From contig CM066730.1 in the NCBI GenBank assembly GCA_033961575.1, positions 117,951,523-118,015,522 on the forward strand: a stretch of DNA of 64,000 bases, written 5' to 3'. The stretch is from Aselliscus stoliczkanus (Eukaryota; Chordata; Mammalia; Chiroptera; Hipposideridae). Under the pieces are notes generated by a model that was not told the origin of the DNA, did no database searches, and saw nothing but the letters and a program-made list of their open reading frames with translations. The position numbers and the translations under genes are program-made. Below, in pieces: positions 1 to 12,500 of the stretch; the stretch's first letter is position 1; every line of letters starts with the position of its first letter.

Positions 1-900
1 TGGCAGCACTGAGACATCTAGTCTGTTGTCACCCATCATTTTTTTTTTTCCTAGCCATCAGCCTTCTCCTTGCCCTACTTCCCTCTTGGTCTGCCCAGTT
101 TCCATATTCCATTGTTATGATTGCTCATGGAAAATATCCTCAATAAACTTGCCATCTCTTCTTCTGTCATTCTCTTGACAAAATGCCAACACTGGAGGAA
201 CTCTTTCATAAGCTGCTTCAATGCTAATATACAAAAAGTTTAACTTTGCTGGAAAAACCTCTCCATGAAGTAGTATCATTTTAGTTTAAATTTATAACTC
301 ACTTCTCTTCCAACAATTGTTTATTCAGCAAGTAGAGTAATACCTTGCTTTGTGAGCATAATTCGTTTTGGAAACAAACTACTCATATTGCAAGACATGG
401 CTAGTTTACCATGTTACGATGTATTAGAAATGTTTATTCGTCTTGCGGAACACTTGCAAACCACGTTACTCGCAATCCAAGGTTTTACTGTAATGTGTTT
501 AGGCCTTGGAGAACTAACAGAAGCACCAAATAAAAAATCCCAGCCATCAAGGAGCTGGCATTTTAGAGCCTTCACACCCAGTTTACTCACTGACTCACTG
601 CAGTTGGACTTATTACTCCACCACAATTGCTCTAGCCAGTGACACTGAGTTGCAAAATCCAGGGAACAATTCTTTGGCCTCATCCTTGTCATCAAGAGGA
701 CAGCATTTTCCCAGCTCCCCCCTTTTTTGCCTCTTTTTTTGGCTTCCATTGTCACATTCTTCTGCCTTTACTGCCACCCCACAGACCACTCCATCTCAGC
801 CTCCTTTGTCACTTCTACCTCATCTTGTACCATCCCCTCTGCCACTTTCTCAAGAGATGACCTCATCAAATTCCCTGCATGTAAAGGCCATCTGTACAGT
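1..900. other. Gene-free stretch, nothing recognised
   Basis: AT-rich unique-looking sequence with a short T run near 40-50. Overlapping short open frames near 350-900 on both strands show no recognisable domain and no consistent reading. Confidence 0.5.
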
Positions 901-919
901 ATAAATTTATTTCTTTAGC

Positions 920-1180
920 CTAAACTTCTCCTGATCGCCAGACTTTCATATCTGACTTAACATTTCTAGTTGGGTGGTTCACATACATCTCAAACTTGAC
1001 ATATCCTAAATATGTCTTTTCTCCCTTAAATCTGTGCCTTTTCTCTTTCACAGTCATTTCTATTTTAGAAAATTATACCATAGTTCACTTATGCAAGCCA
1101 GAAAAACATATCCATAATTTTATAATTATGACTCTGTTTGGTTCCCAATCTATCAATCACTCTCCCCCTTCTCTTTACAA
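920..1180 (+). mobile_element. LINE2-like fragment
   Basis: Matches the general wording of the L2 reverse-transcriptase region in sense (CATCTCAAACTTGACATATC context), heavily decayed. Recognised from memory of L2-type sequence, not by alignment. Confidence 0.4.
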
Positions 1181-3240
1181 TCCAACCATCCTAGCTTTTT
1201 TCCACTTCCTGAAACTCACAAGGCTTATTGACTCGGGAACATTGCTTATGGTGTATTCTCTATTTGGAACATTCTTTCTCCTAGTCAGAAATGACTATTG
1301 AATGACTATGAAGAAGACAGATTTCAGCTTTGAAATGCTCCACAAGAACTACATAATTCCTTTTTCCCTCAAGTATTATGAGTGTATGAATTTGCATTTA
1401 TTGATTTTGATACCATATGTGGGTGGTTTGGATAGTGACTGCTGTCTCCTTCTAACACCTGGTTATGGTTACATGTGGATTGAATACACCATTTGGATCC
1501 CTGTTGAGCAAACATCGGTTGGATCTATGCAATTAAGTGGAGACAAATTAGGTTTATAGCAGTGTTTATAGAATATCCCCAGTTAGTATAGGCATAAACT
1601 GGAGATCCAAGTATTAGGAGTTTAGTTTTTAATGCCATGGAATTCATGTTAAACACAGCTGATAAGTAACAAGGGTAGCATCTCTAGACCAGTTAAACTC
1701 TTTAAAATGCCCTTGCTGAAGTCTCTGTGTCCCATGTTGTATTCTTTTTGCAGGAAACACTGTTGGTTTCTGACAGTGCTGCTCTGTAGTAATGCTCAGT
1801 GCAACAATAAATTTCTCCCATTGGGTGACTAAAAGTTGGGTGAAAAGCTTTGTGGCCATTCAGCTCATCATTCTTCATAAACTTCTGCATTGCAATTCTA
1901 TTTGTTTCTTGGTTATTTTGTAGAATTTCCCTTTAGTGGATGTCTGTCAATTTCTTCACATCTGGATCCAATTAGAGATCATTTTTTTATATGAATCTAA
2001 TTATCTGTCTCTACATGTGCTCAGCAGAGACACAATTATTAATAAGAGTTTGAATGTGGCTTTCCATTTGCAAATTGCTGTGTCCTTTTATTAGGCAATC
2101 CTCAATAACTTGAATTCCAGCCCTAATCCTGAGTCTGGCTTTTAGAGAGACATTGAGAAAACTGGGGCACCAGAAAGTAGAGTAAATTTGCTCTTATAAG
2201 TGGGCCAAATCAGGGGCAATCAAACAGGACCGACTGCTATGTGGTATAATTTCAGGGGTACAAGGGAGGACCTTTGTTCAAAAAAATGTTCTTTACTCTG
2301 ATGGTTTAGTGAGTCATTGCTGCTCTCCTACTACTATCAAAAGGGGTGGTAAGCTTATATGTTGCTGCGGGTTTTTGCTAAAATTTGACTGCTGTGTAAC
2401 AATCCCCCTCTTTTGGTTAACAAAACTTTAATTTCCTTTTGGGGAATCACTACTTTTTCCACCATTAATTTGTGTGTATCTGCAGGGGCTCTATGCTCAC
2501 CTCCAGGGGTGGCACATGTGACGCAAGTCTGGCCATTTAGCATTTCATGTCTCCTTCCCCGTAGGGATTGGTTGGGAAATGAGGACACATCCTGAGCTGT
2601 CCTAATAAGAAAAAATCTTGAGTCTCGGGAATAGCTACCAGGCAACAGCACTTAACTTGAAAAGATATGCTAAGGCACTAGAGCCACTTTTATTATTATA
2701 TTTTTTAGTACAAGATGAGTCATATCAGAGAATTCAGCCCAACCAGCAGAGGCAAAGCTGTGAGAAGGACAGAGAGAAACCTGGTTTGTTGCCTTTATTT
2801 GAAATCCTGGATTGATCCAAACCTAACATTCCACTATCATTTTTATTTTTAAATTTTGTGAATCAAAAAAATTTGCCTTATGTTTAAGAATAGTTTGGAT
2901 TACTGTTGGTTGCAGCTGAAGGACTCTTAATTAACACATTGATTATTTACACTCTGATTTTTATTGCTTTCTTTTCTGAAAGTTAGATTTGATACTGGGA
3001 AATTTAAGGAAAAGCACTGTAGCAATGGATGTTGAGCAAACATGGAAGTAAGTCCAGTGAAGAGAAAAGAGAAGAGATTGGAAACCTTAGAGGTTCAGAC
3101 TTAGAGTTGAAAGCATAAGGCTTTTGATTTTGTGCTGGGACCTATTAAATTTAATCTGCCTACTCACAACTTCTGACAAGTATAACTATTTGGATACAAT
3201 AGGAGATATAATAGAATAATCAACTAAGACTGCTGTGTAG
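1181..3240. other. Gene-free stretch, no repeat recognised
   Basis: No splice-framed coding exon, tRNA or named repeat could be supported. Open frames here are short and carry no known motif. Confidence 0.45.
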
Positions 3241-3248
3241 TGTACGTT

Positions 3249-3625
3249 ATTGGCTGAATTGTGCCTCCCCAAATTTATATATTGAAGCCATTACCCCCAG
3301 TATCTCAGAATGTGACAGTATTTGGAGATATAGCCTTTAAAGAGTTAATTAAGTTAAAATGTGGCCATTAGGGTAGATCCTGATCCAGTCTGACTAGTGG
3401 CCCTATAAGAAGAGAAAAATTGAACACACAAAGAGACTCCATGCATGATCATGTGAGAACATAGTGAAGATTTGGCTCTCTGCAAGCCAAAGAGAGAGAC
3501 CTCAGAAGAAACTAAACCAGCCAACACATTGTTCTTTGAATCCCAGGTTTCAGAACTGTGAGAAATACATTTTCTGTTACCCAATCTGTGGTATTTTGTT
3601 ATGGTAGCCCTAGCAAATTAATATA
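3249..3625 (+). repeat. MLT1-type MaLR LTR
   Basis: Starts with GGCTGAATTGTGCCTCCCCA and ends with GGTATTTTGTTATGGTAGCC then CTAGCAAATTAATA, the typical ends of MLT1A-like ERVL-MaLR LTRs. Internal landmarks include GACAGTATTTGGAGATA and CCCTATAAGAAGAG. Ancient solo LTR with no coding sequence. Confidence 0.75.
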
Positions 3626-3959
3626 ATATACATGTCACTTTTATTGTTTAATCTCAGAGTGGACTTTAATTTCAAGAGTACTTTTTTTTTTTTTGGAATT
3701 GTCAATTTCTTAAAAAGGTGTATCTATTATGTGAAAGAATGTGGAGTAGTTGTTGGAGAGTGGGAATTCCCAAATATAATACAACATTCTATAATGCATG
3801 ATGTTTGCAGTCAATTTCAGTACTGAATCCATCTGTACATAAAACAACAACAACAAAAAAGATCTGAATCAAAAAATGATAAGTGAATAGTACAAACGTG
3901 GGTATTGTGGGGATGCTCAGAAATGGGTGTCACTTTAAACAAGAATGGTTAGAAAATTT

Positions 3960-4380
3960 TTTCCAGAAAGGTGCCATTTGAGTTGGGTTTCAAAACTGGA
4001 AGATATTTTCATTAAGAGCAAAGAGAAGACATTCTGTGAGAGGCAAATTTTGTCACCAAAATAAAAAAAAGCACACAAGATGTTTGGGGAATAAGAATAA
4101 ACCAGTTAGTCTAGAAAAGAGGATTCCTATGGAGAATAATAACAAAATAAGACCAGGAAAATAGTGTAAAGGCAGATTATGGAGAATTTGACTGTCAGAT
4201 ACAGTGAATTTAATTTTTTTTTCTTAAAGGCAAAAAATGGGAAGCCATTAATTGTTTTTCAGCAGGGAAGTGATGTGATAAGTGGCTGTTTGGGGAAGAG
4301 TTCTCTTTTGGTGTCCCAGAGGAGTGTGTTAGAAGGAATTAAGGTGAGAGAGTGGAGACTGGGATAGGCAGTGTTGGCCA
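3960..4380 (-). mobile_element. LINE2-like antisense fragment
   Basis: Contains GTGCCATTTGAGTTGGGTTT and GGGAAGCCATTAATTG followed by GCAGGGAAGTGATGTGATAA, phrases typical of decayed L2 copies read antisense. Classification is from memory. Confidence 0.4.
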
Positions 4381-4750
4381 TTGTCTACCAAAGAGGAGAT
4401 TGGAGATGATAAAAGTTCCCCTTAACTCTCACCTGGAGATACATGCCCAAGTGTAATGTTTAGTTTGATTTGCCTCAGGCAATGTGAACAGCATATTAAC
4501 TCTTTCTAAACATATTCTAAGCTCTCTTTTAAATGCTAAGTAAGTCTTTATTCAACTTGTACATGAGATTTGACAAATCCTAATAATAATATACATTTTT
4601 GAAATAAGATCTTTATATTCTTCTGTTACTAATTCCCCCTGGTGCCCTTGCATAAAATGCATGAAATCTCCTCATTATTGCTTAAATGCCCTTGCAGATA
4701 AGAAACTATTTATTTCACTGTGGGAATTTTCCTTCAAACACCTGTTCCTT

Positions 4751-4774
4751 AAAAAAAAAAAAAAAAAAAAAAAA
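4751..4774 (+). repeat. Poly-A tract
   Basis: 24 consecutive A residues with no recognisable element directly upstream; probably the tail of a lost or decayed retroelement, or a simple repeat. Confidence 0.85.
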
Positions 4775-4799
4775 TCTGAAAATTATCTCTAGTTCAAGG

Positions 4800-7700
4800 T
4801 TATCTTCTTTTTTTAGAAAAACAAGTATTCAGCCCACTGAATCAGTTTTCTCGTAGAGTCCACTGAGGAATGTACTGATCTGCGTTCTCTTTCCAGATGT
4901 GGTTTAATTGTTTAACATAAAGACATATGCTGAGATTTAGGAAGAACTCCCTACAGAACTCAGTATTATCATTATGTGCCAATTTAAAACCATCAATGAT
5001 CAACCAGAGATACTTTCTGCCCTTCAATTAAAACATACTAGATGGGCAGGATATGGTAAACCAGATGCAATAATTAAGAGAATAGTTTAACTATTCATAT
5101 TGCACAGTGCTGTTTGCTACAGCATGACCATTAAACAAAAAGTAAAGCCAAGAAGGGTTGTATGGCCTCATAAAAATTCCATTTGGCTTGCAAATACAGT
5201 ACCATTTTACATTAATGTTGAACACTCCAAGAGATAATTACAGTCATGAGTCAACTGTGTCAAATAATTAATACAGGAAATAGATCAATGAAAAAGTCCC
5301 TGTCCTTAACTTTGACCCTTTCCAAACAAATGAAAGAAAAAACGATATTCACAAAAGAAATTCTCTTTGGAAGCCTGATCCCTTGGGAACTGCAGGTGGC
5401 AGCAGGAAAAAGATGTTAGTATTATGGTCTACATACACAGGAAACCATTTCTTCTGGCAGCTCCAAAATTTTGCAATAAGGTCAATTATTTAGGAAGAGT
5501 AATTATTTGGCAAATTCATTAAGTGATATCAAAGGGTTGCAAAGGAGTTATTAAGTTGCATGGTAAGATGAGTTATTACTTTCTATTTAGGTGATTATGG
5601 TAAGGTAGTCCATGAAAATCAAATGGAAGGCTTTTGGATTACATAGCATACATATAACAGTACAAATTATCCAGCTAATTATTTCTGCTGAAGATAATCA
5701 TATTGCCAAATATTCCATTTATCTTGAAAATATTTATTACTCTATTTTGAAAATTTCCTTCTCTCCTTTTTCTCTCCATTTCTGTCTTCCTCTGCAGAGT
5801 AAAGACATCCTTCTGCTATCTAGTTTGTTAATGACAAACTACTCTGTTTTGGAGTGGATGTGTGGAAGTTTAAACACATTTGTGATGTTTTTCTTATGAG
5901 GGACAGAGGTATCTATCTTCTCTTTGATAGCAGGTAGTTAAGCCCATTAAAATCTCTTTTCCTTGGGGTTTTCAAAGGTCCCTGAAATGAGAGTAGCTCC
6001 GAATTCCCTTGTCTCCAATTAAGTTGTTGAGGGAAAAGGTAACCAGGGTTCTCCTAAGAGCCTGACATTCAGGGCAAGAACTAGCTGTTAACTTAATGAA
6101 CCAATCAAAGGAATTTATAAAAAGCTGGAAGTCATGGGGGAATCCAGAAAAGCAACTGAAAAGGGAATTAATCAGTTATGTGAATATCAAGAAAGTGAAT
6201 TAAATCAAATCTACTGAACTTCTAAAAAGTGATAATTTCATTTGAATTGAATCTGACCTTAGTTTTTGAGGATTTTATAATAAGGAATTATGTACTCTGT
6301 TCCTATTGGCTTTCGACCAGGGAGTTAAATCCCAACTCTTAAGGGTGGGAAAAGTCCTTTTCACCTCAATTATGTGTGATTCATACCTTAATATTTGTGT
6401 CTGTAAACTTCCATTGTTGTCTCTTATGGAAGCGACATTTTAATCTAGATCAGCAACTCAACCATGTCAATGAGCCACTTAGAGGAGAGCCCAGAATCAT
6501 GCAAGATGAAGAGACAGTCCTATCAGGAACTTTCCAAGTTAAGGTAATAGGTAGTATGATCCAGTGATGACTTATACATAATGCACAGTCACTTTCTTAT
6601 AATACATATCCATAGAAGCCAATTGTATTATGTTCACAGAGTGTGAATTTTCCTAATGCATTGTAATATTTTCTGGCAGAGATTATAAATTTATAGCATG
6701 ACACTATATCTGGGGTCAGTTGCTAATAAGTGTTATCATGAAAAAGCCATCTTGTGGAAGAATAAAATAAAAAATGATTGTGGATTTACTTATATTCTTT
6801 AATTCAGTGTATTATCCTTTGCAGTCAGTATATGGTTGCTTAGTCATCTTTCCATAATAATTCTGCTAGTGTATATGGCCAGAATGGGACTGACACCCTC
6901 ATCTTCATGTCTCCAGGCATGGACATGTCACCCAACTCAGGTTAATCAGAATCTTCCCATTCTCTGGGCTGTTGGTAAACAATGACAGTAACAACACTAT
7001 TTTTCAGTGAACTTGAGCTGTAAGAATGCTGTGGACATTTTGCTGCTACATTCAGAGAGCCATTTGAAGAAAGGTTTCAAGCAGAATGAAGCAAACAGAA
7101 TGAGAAGAATAAAAAAAACCCAGGACCCTGATGACAGGGAACTATCAGAATTATGTTGAATCCAGCTTCTTCTTTTCAACTTTCTAGTGTTTTGAGCCAA
7201 TAATTTTTCTTCTTTAGGTTAGGTTTTTGTCATATACAATATACTTGAGATGCAATGTTGAAAGTGTAGAAAGAAATAACAGTATTTTCCCTTATTTTGA
7301 ACATTATACTTCAATTTATGTAATTTAGGATAACGTATTAACTTTTTTTGGCAGCCTCATAACAAAGTTAATTTGTTTTGAATTTGTTCTTAACTATAGC
7401 TAATTGCTGAAGCATTGTTGAGTCTTCAGTCCCATTGTCCCTTTAAGAAGTTTTTGATACAATTAGGCTTCTTAGACTTGTCAGTGACTCCCTAATTATC
7501 ACACTGTAATTACATACTAGAAACCATCTGAAGTCTTGCAAGTCATTAGTCACAAAAAAAAAGTGACCATATAATTTATCATCCAGATTGCAACTCTTCT
7601 GAAAGTATAAAAATGTGCTATTTAATAACTAGTGTAAACAGAAGCTGACCCAGCCAAACTGGGATTATGGTTCCCCTAACTAAGGAGGGATTAGAATTAA

Positions 7701-9100
7701 TATGTACAAAAACTTCAATCTAAAGAGAATGAAGTCAAACTCATCAGCTTGAAAACTTTTGTTAGCTACTGAGTAACATATTCAGTAGTTTGACTGTGGT
7801 TCATGAATTTAGTAGAACTAGTTTCTCATTTTTCTCAATTCTATCCTTTTATTTTATGTAGACTTCAATCATGCCTTCTTGACCCAGATTTCCAAATTGG
7901 TAACCTCTTTTCCTTCAGAGAAATAGCTACTCCTAAACTAGCAGCCAGCATCGCCGGTTTCTAGCAAAGTGTGTCCAAACATCTCTCTTTCCCCTTTAGT
8001 TATCTCAAGGGGGCACATTTCCTTCCCTGTGAAATAGTATGTCCAGTTGAGGACACTGGGCAAGTGCTTAATTAGCAACACTCAACGGAATGCTGTGTTT
8101 GGGCTCCACCCATAGTCTCCAAGCTAAAGATCTGAAGAATTCCAAATCCTTCTAAAATTCCCTTTGGGTTTAACAAGGAAGAGCTTACAGGCTGAGAGCC
8201 AGCTTGTCCTCACCTGAACTCAGTGCTCATCATCCACTTGTGAACAGGCAGTTTTAAAACAAAACAAACAAAAAATACAATTCAAGCCTTTCTTCAAATA
8301 AACTTTGTAAAGTATCAGGTTGAAGAAAAATCTTTTATGCTTGTTTTGTTTTTTACCCTTCCTCTCTGGATGCTGCATATGGGCTATTTCCTGCCTTGCA
8401 GTCAGAGCCAGACTGCAGGCTTGTGTAAAATTGCAGAGGTTAAAAAGAGACATGCTTTTGGGTGGAGTTGAGGGCTTGGGGATGGGAAGTCGAGAGTAGA
8501 GATGGCTTTGAAGTCAGAGATTCCTGTCTTGCTGATTCTGCTTGGTGTTTTGCATCAGTGTCTTACTTATTGTAAATATCTTCTGAAAAACTTGTTTATA
8601 AGAAGCTAGAATTTTTCAAGTTATTTTTAAATTAAAATTTATAAAAATGTTACAAAAATGTAATTTATTCCACACAATGGAAGAGAATATCCTGTTTCTG
8701 TTTCTTTTCTTTGGCATTCCAAATATATCAAGGAAAGCACATGATCTCCATAATCTTTTTAAATCCCATTTCTGAGGCTATAGAGACGCATATGACAAAA
8801 TACTTAAATTTGAACACTAATGCTTTTACTTTGAAAACCATAGACTTCCTACTGAAGAATCTAGTAACAGGAAGATGAACTCAAATTATTTACTTGTTGC
8901 TTGATTTATTTTAAGTGCACCAAATGCTTAAGGGCTCCTAAGCACATGTACAAAATATGAATGCTACAGTAAAACTCAAGCCAGAAGCCTGTCAGCTCTG
9001 CATGGAGCCAGGCCCAGGAGATTTGATTTTATCTACATTTCCCAAAGAAATGAATGCACTGGTACTAAATCTGTGTTTTCGGGAAGTTGCCAAAAAAACA
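4800..9100. other. Gene-free unique-looking sequence
   Basis: About 4.3 kb with no clear repeat and no exon I can support. The part around 5050-5330 is rich in TAATTA/AATTA-type motifs and looks like single-copy sequence. Confidence 0.4.
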
Positions 9101-9103
9101 AAA

Positions 9104-9154
9104 TGAGAGAGACTGAGAGCGAGAGCGAGAGCAAGCGAATGAGCGAGAGAGAGG

Positions 9155-9194
<40 letters not shown>
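9104..9194 (+). repeat. (GA)n microsatellite
   Basis: An interrupted GAGAGC-rich part is followed by a pure GA run from about 9157 to 9194. Confidence 0.95.
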
Positions 9195-9200
<6 letters not shown>

Positions 9201-10259
9201 AATCATAGCAACAAACTTAGTGTGGTAACTGTACGTCTGGCTTAAATCCAGGTCACGTTTTCCTGGATGCCCAGTTGGCAAAAGGGCTCTGGCTATATCT
9301 GCTACATTATCCACATATGCTTCCTTTGATACAAGCAAAGCCAGTTGCCCCCACCCCCCAAATGGGATGATGTCATTATTCCATCATAGGCAAAGCTATT
9401 TCTATGAGACATATCTTATAAAAGAAACTAAATACATTTTTTTTTTCAGATTCTGAACATAGACTGTATTTTGATGATCAGAAAATAGGCAAGGAATGGA
9501 CATTTTTCAGCTGAGAAAGCTACTGTCTCAATAACTTCTAGTGCATGGAATGAGGCAAACAGAGACTTCAGTGAGTTAGAGCTGGCAGACACTGCTGTAG
9601 AACACGTAGCAGAATAGGGAAATCAGGAATATCTGACTTCAAAGCCATCTCTATTCCCCGTATTCCACCCCTCCCCAGCCCTATAAATATATAAAGAGAA
9701 TCTGCACAGACTTGAAAAATGCCCAGCTGCTTTTAGACAGATTCTATGATGCCCTTCATGACTCAACTAGATTTAAGCAATGTACATATCATGGATAATA
9801 ATGAACACAATTAATTAGAACACTTGAGCCATCTGAGTGATGAATATAAACATAGAAAAGTTTAAAATATATTTTAGTTTCTTGATTTTGGCACTTTCTC
9901 CATTTCTTTATTACTATTCAGGAATCCTAGAGTTATAGAGTCAATTGGTATATAACAAAAAATTCTTATTCCAGTATATGGAAGACTGGATTGTTAACAA
10001 CAACAAAAAACCATTTTCAGTTGTATTTGCTTGTTTTTAAAAAAAAATTTAGGGAGTTCATTTGCTCATTTGTTACATTATTTCTAAATAAAAGAGTGTG
10101 GAATTTAGTATACAGTGCAAATAGCAAATATTTATAAATAAAAATAGAGAAAGCAATTTCATCTATTGTTTGGAGTTATTGTGATTATCAACTAGGAGAG
10201 TGGATATGAAAGTGTTTTATAAATCTGAAGCATTACATTGTTGACATTTATTTCATTCA

Positions 10260-10960
10260 TCAAACACTTACTTAATATTATATTGCCTCACAGGCATGGT
10301 CTTCAATGCTGCCTGTACAAATATGAACCAGACACAGTTTTGCCATGAAGAAGCTTGCTTTCTATTAAAGGAGATGAGTTCCAGTATCACTCTTGTCATC
10401 AATGTTATTTGTTGCATACTCACTATGAGTTAGACTCTGTTCCTGACCCAAGCAAAATGTGATAAGGAAACCAAAGTCCCTACCCTCTTCAAATTTAGAA
10501 AGTAAATAAGGAAATAAGTGTACACTTTCAGATATTGATAAAAATTATGAAGAAAGTAAAACAGGATAAAGCAATAGTTGAATATTTTTGATAGAATAAT
10601 CAGGAAAGAGCTCTCCAAAAAGATGGTACATAAGTTGGGACAGGAATGATTTTGAAGAAGAAGCCATGCAAAGATCTGGGCTCATCAAATGGCCTCTCAG
10701 GCAGGAGAAAAACGAGGAGAATGTGGTGAATTGGGAACTAAATGAAGAAAGGAGAGATCAACTCTTAAATGGTAGTGACAGCCTGATTAAAAATAAGAGT
10801 GAGAATTGAGTACAATGTGGGTAAAATGGAGGTCATTGGTGGCCTTGTAAGAGTGGCTTGGGCAATTTTTTGAGGGAAAACAAAGCCCTGACTGGATTAA
10901 GATAAAGAAAAGTTGGGTGATAAAGAGGTGGAGCCACGAAGTATAGTAGAAAACGGTATA
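10260..10960 (-). mobile_element. LINE2-like antisense fragment
   Basis: Begins with a decayed form of the L2 3' end read antisense (TTCATTCATCAAACACTTAC) and continues with the storage-type phrases seen in antisense L2 copies, such as GGAGATGAGTTCCAGTATC. Recognised by eye. Confidence 0.45.
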
Positions 10961-11011
10961 GTCCTTACTGAGGGACATAGAATCAATCTAGAGGTTTTGA
11001 AGATTCTAGGT

Positions 11012-11066
11012 TAGTGGCTCGGAAACTTTTTGGTTTTAGAATGCCTTTATATACAAAAATACATAT

Positions 11067-11097
<31 letters not shown>

Positions 11098-11547
11098 TGT
11101 ATTAGAAATTAAAATGTAGAAATATTGAACATGAATTGATTAAAAATACTAACAATCGTATGTTAACTTAAATAACATTTTTAATGGAAATGAACTATTT
11201 TTCAAAGCAAAACATAGTTGACCAAGTTTTTACATAATTTTACAAATTCCCTTAATGTTTGGCTTAATAGAAAAAAGACAGATTCTCCTATCTGTCTCTG
11301 TATTCAATCTACTGTGACATGTTGTTTTGGTTAAATATGTGAGGACGATCATCTCTTATACAGATACACATTTTAATAGGCTTTTCTGATCACTGCAAGT
11401 AGATCATATAGTTTGTTCTTAGAGACTGAAAGTGAGAAATGCAAATAATGTCTTTTTATCTTTTTAAAAATGATTTTCACCTTATGGACAGCCTGAAAAC
11501 ATTTTGGGCCCCTCAGTGGTTGCTAGACTACACTCAGAGAATCACTG
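11012..11547 (+). mobile_element. hAT-like non-autonomous DNA transposon
   Basis: The ends look like decayed inverted repeats: TAGTGGCTCGGAAAC at the left and GAGAATCACTG at the right (reverse complement CAGTGATTCTC). The interior matches a second, shorter copy at 39366-39610 (GTATTAGAAATTAAAA type sequence). A (CA)n tract at 11070-11097 has expanded inside it. Confidence 0.55.
11070..11097 (+). repeat. (CA)n microsatellite
   Basis: 14 CA units, inside a hAT-like element. Confidence 0.95.
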
Positions 11548-11792
11548 AACATACTATTTTATATCCAACAACATCTGAGTTTTGTTTTGTATGAAATATT
11601 GGGGTAACAGAAAGTAAAATATCGATGACAGATAGCTTGTACAAAGCTGAAATTCCTTTTCTTCCAAAAAAAACACCAGCTTAAAACACTCAATTACTAA
11701 ATAGAGTCTTGTGGGGGTATATCAGCTATGAGATTTGCTGTTTGGCATTCCTCCTAATTGTTAACCAAAGGTATCATCAGTTAGGTGCTGGC

Positions 11793-11985
11793 TTTTTTTT
11801 TTTCCCCAGCTTTATTGGGGTAAAATTGACAAATAGAAATTATATGTATTTAAGGTATACAAGCTGATGTTTTGATATACCTACACATTTTGAAATGATC
11901 ACCACAAACTTGTTAACATACCCATTACCTCACTGTTACCTTTTTTTCTTTTTGTGATAAGAACACTTAAGATCCACCCTCTCAG
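11793..11985 (-). mobile_element. Old L1 3' end, first half, antisense
   Basis: Begins with a T run (an antisense poly-A) followed by CCCCAGCTTTATTGGGG and continues with sequence typical of mammalian L1M 3' ends read backwards. The matching remainder resumes after the kinase unit, so this element was the insertion target and is older. Confidence 0.7.
11972..11985 (+). repeat. 5' target-site duplication of the kinase unit
   Basis: ATCCACCCTCTCAG, identical to 14182-14195. It is preceded by CTTAAG, so cleavage between TT and AAG would fit L1 endonuclease preference and lengthen the duplication to about 17 bp with one mismatch. Confidence 0.85.
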
Positions 11986-12155
11986 GGGAGTCAAGGGAAT
12001 TGTGGTGGATGTGTATGGTGTGTGTCGGGGGGAGTGGGGTGGTGAGCTGGGGGAGGTTGTCTCTTTGGGGGGTGAAGAGTATAACTATTGCATTGTGTTG
12101 TATACCTGAAACTAATAAAACAAAAAAAATGGGAACAAAAAACAAAAACAAAAAC
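11986..12155 (+). mobile_element. Truncated sense L1 3'-end-like fragment with A-rich tail
   Basis: A G-rich stretch is followed by GTTGTATACCTGAAACTAAT, which resembles the terminal part of mammalian L1 3' UTRs, then by AAAAC and AAAAAAC runs. It lies directly after the 5' target-site duplication, where a 5'-truncated L1 would begin. Its position ahead of the kinase is the main support for 3' transduction. Confidence 0.55.
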
Positions 12156-12176
12156 TGTAGTTTATCCTCAGCTGTG

Positions 12177-12270
12177 ATTGGTCCATTTTGGGCTCTGACC
12201 TCATAAAGCACCAGTGTGATGTAATTACAAACATTCATATATAAGGTCCAATTGGGCTGAGGGTTTAGTC
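12177..12270 (+). promoter_or_regulatory. Promoter-like region upstream of the kinase
   Basis: Contains an inverted CCAAT box (ATTGG, 12177-12181), a CRE-like TGATGTAAT (12218-12226), a TATA-like TATATAAGG (12238-12246) and a second CCAAT (12248-12252). A start site would be expected near 12268-12272, giving a leader of about 230 nt with no ATG before 12501. Motif-based only; CRE-like sites are common in germ-cell promoters, but this one is degenerate. Confidence 0.4.
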
Positions 12271-12361
12271 TGTATAAGCCCAGGAAGCTAATTTGCAGTG
12301 ACCTGTTGGACTTGGACTAGCTAGTTTGTTTTCTCCTTTTATCCCCCATTTATAAATTTAT

Positions 12362-12478
12362 AATAGTATAGTTATTGTTTATTATCACAGTTAATAATTT
12401 TGTTGATATAGTTAGTATATTTAGTCAGCTAGTTAGTACAGTTATTATTGTTTATTAGCATAGTTAGTATTGTCAGTG
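12362..12478 (+). repeat. Imperfect duplicated AT-rich motif in the kinase leader
   Basis: Two related stretches, about 12362-12395 and 12432-12475, share a pattern of the form AGTTATTGTTTATTA followed by CAGTTA or CATAGTTA, with GTTAGTA repeats between. This AT-rich ATG-free leader contrasts with the GC-richer coding part. Confidence 0.45.
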
Positions 12479-12500
12479 AGTGTTGTGTCAGCTGGCCACC

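Noticed and set aside
12480..12500. Upstream in-frame GTG as the kinase start
   Set aside because: It is not an ATG. The ATG at 12501 has a perfect Kozak context and is the first after the putative start site.
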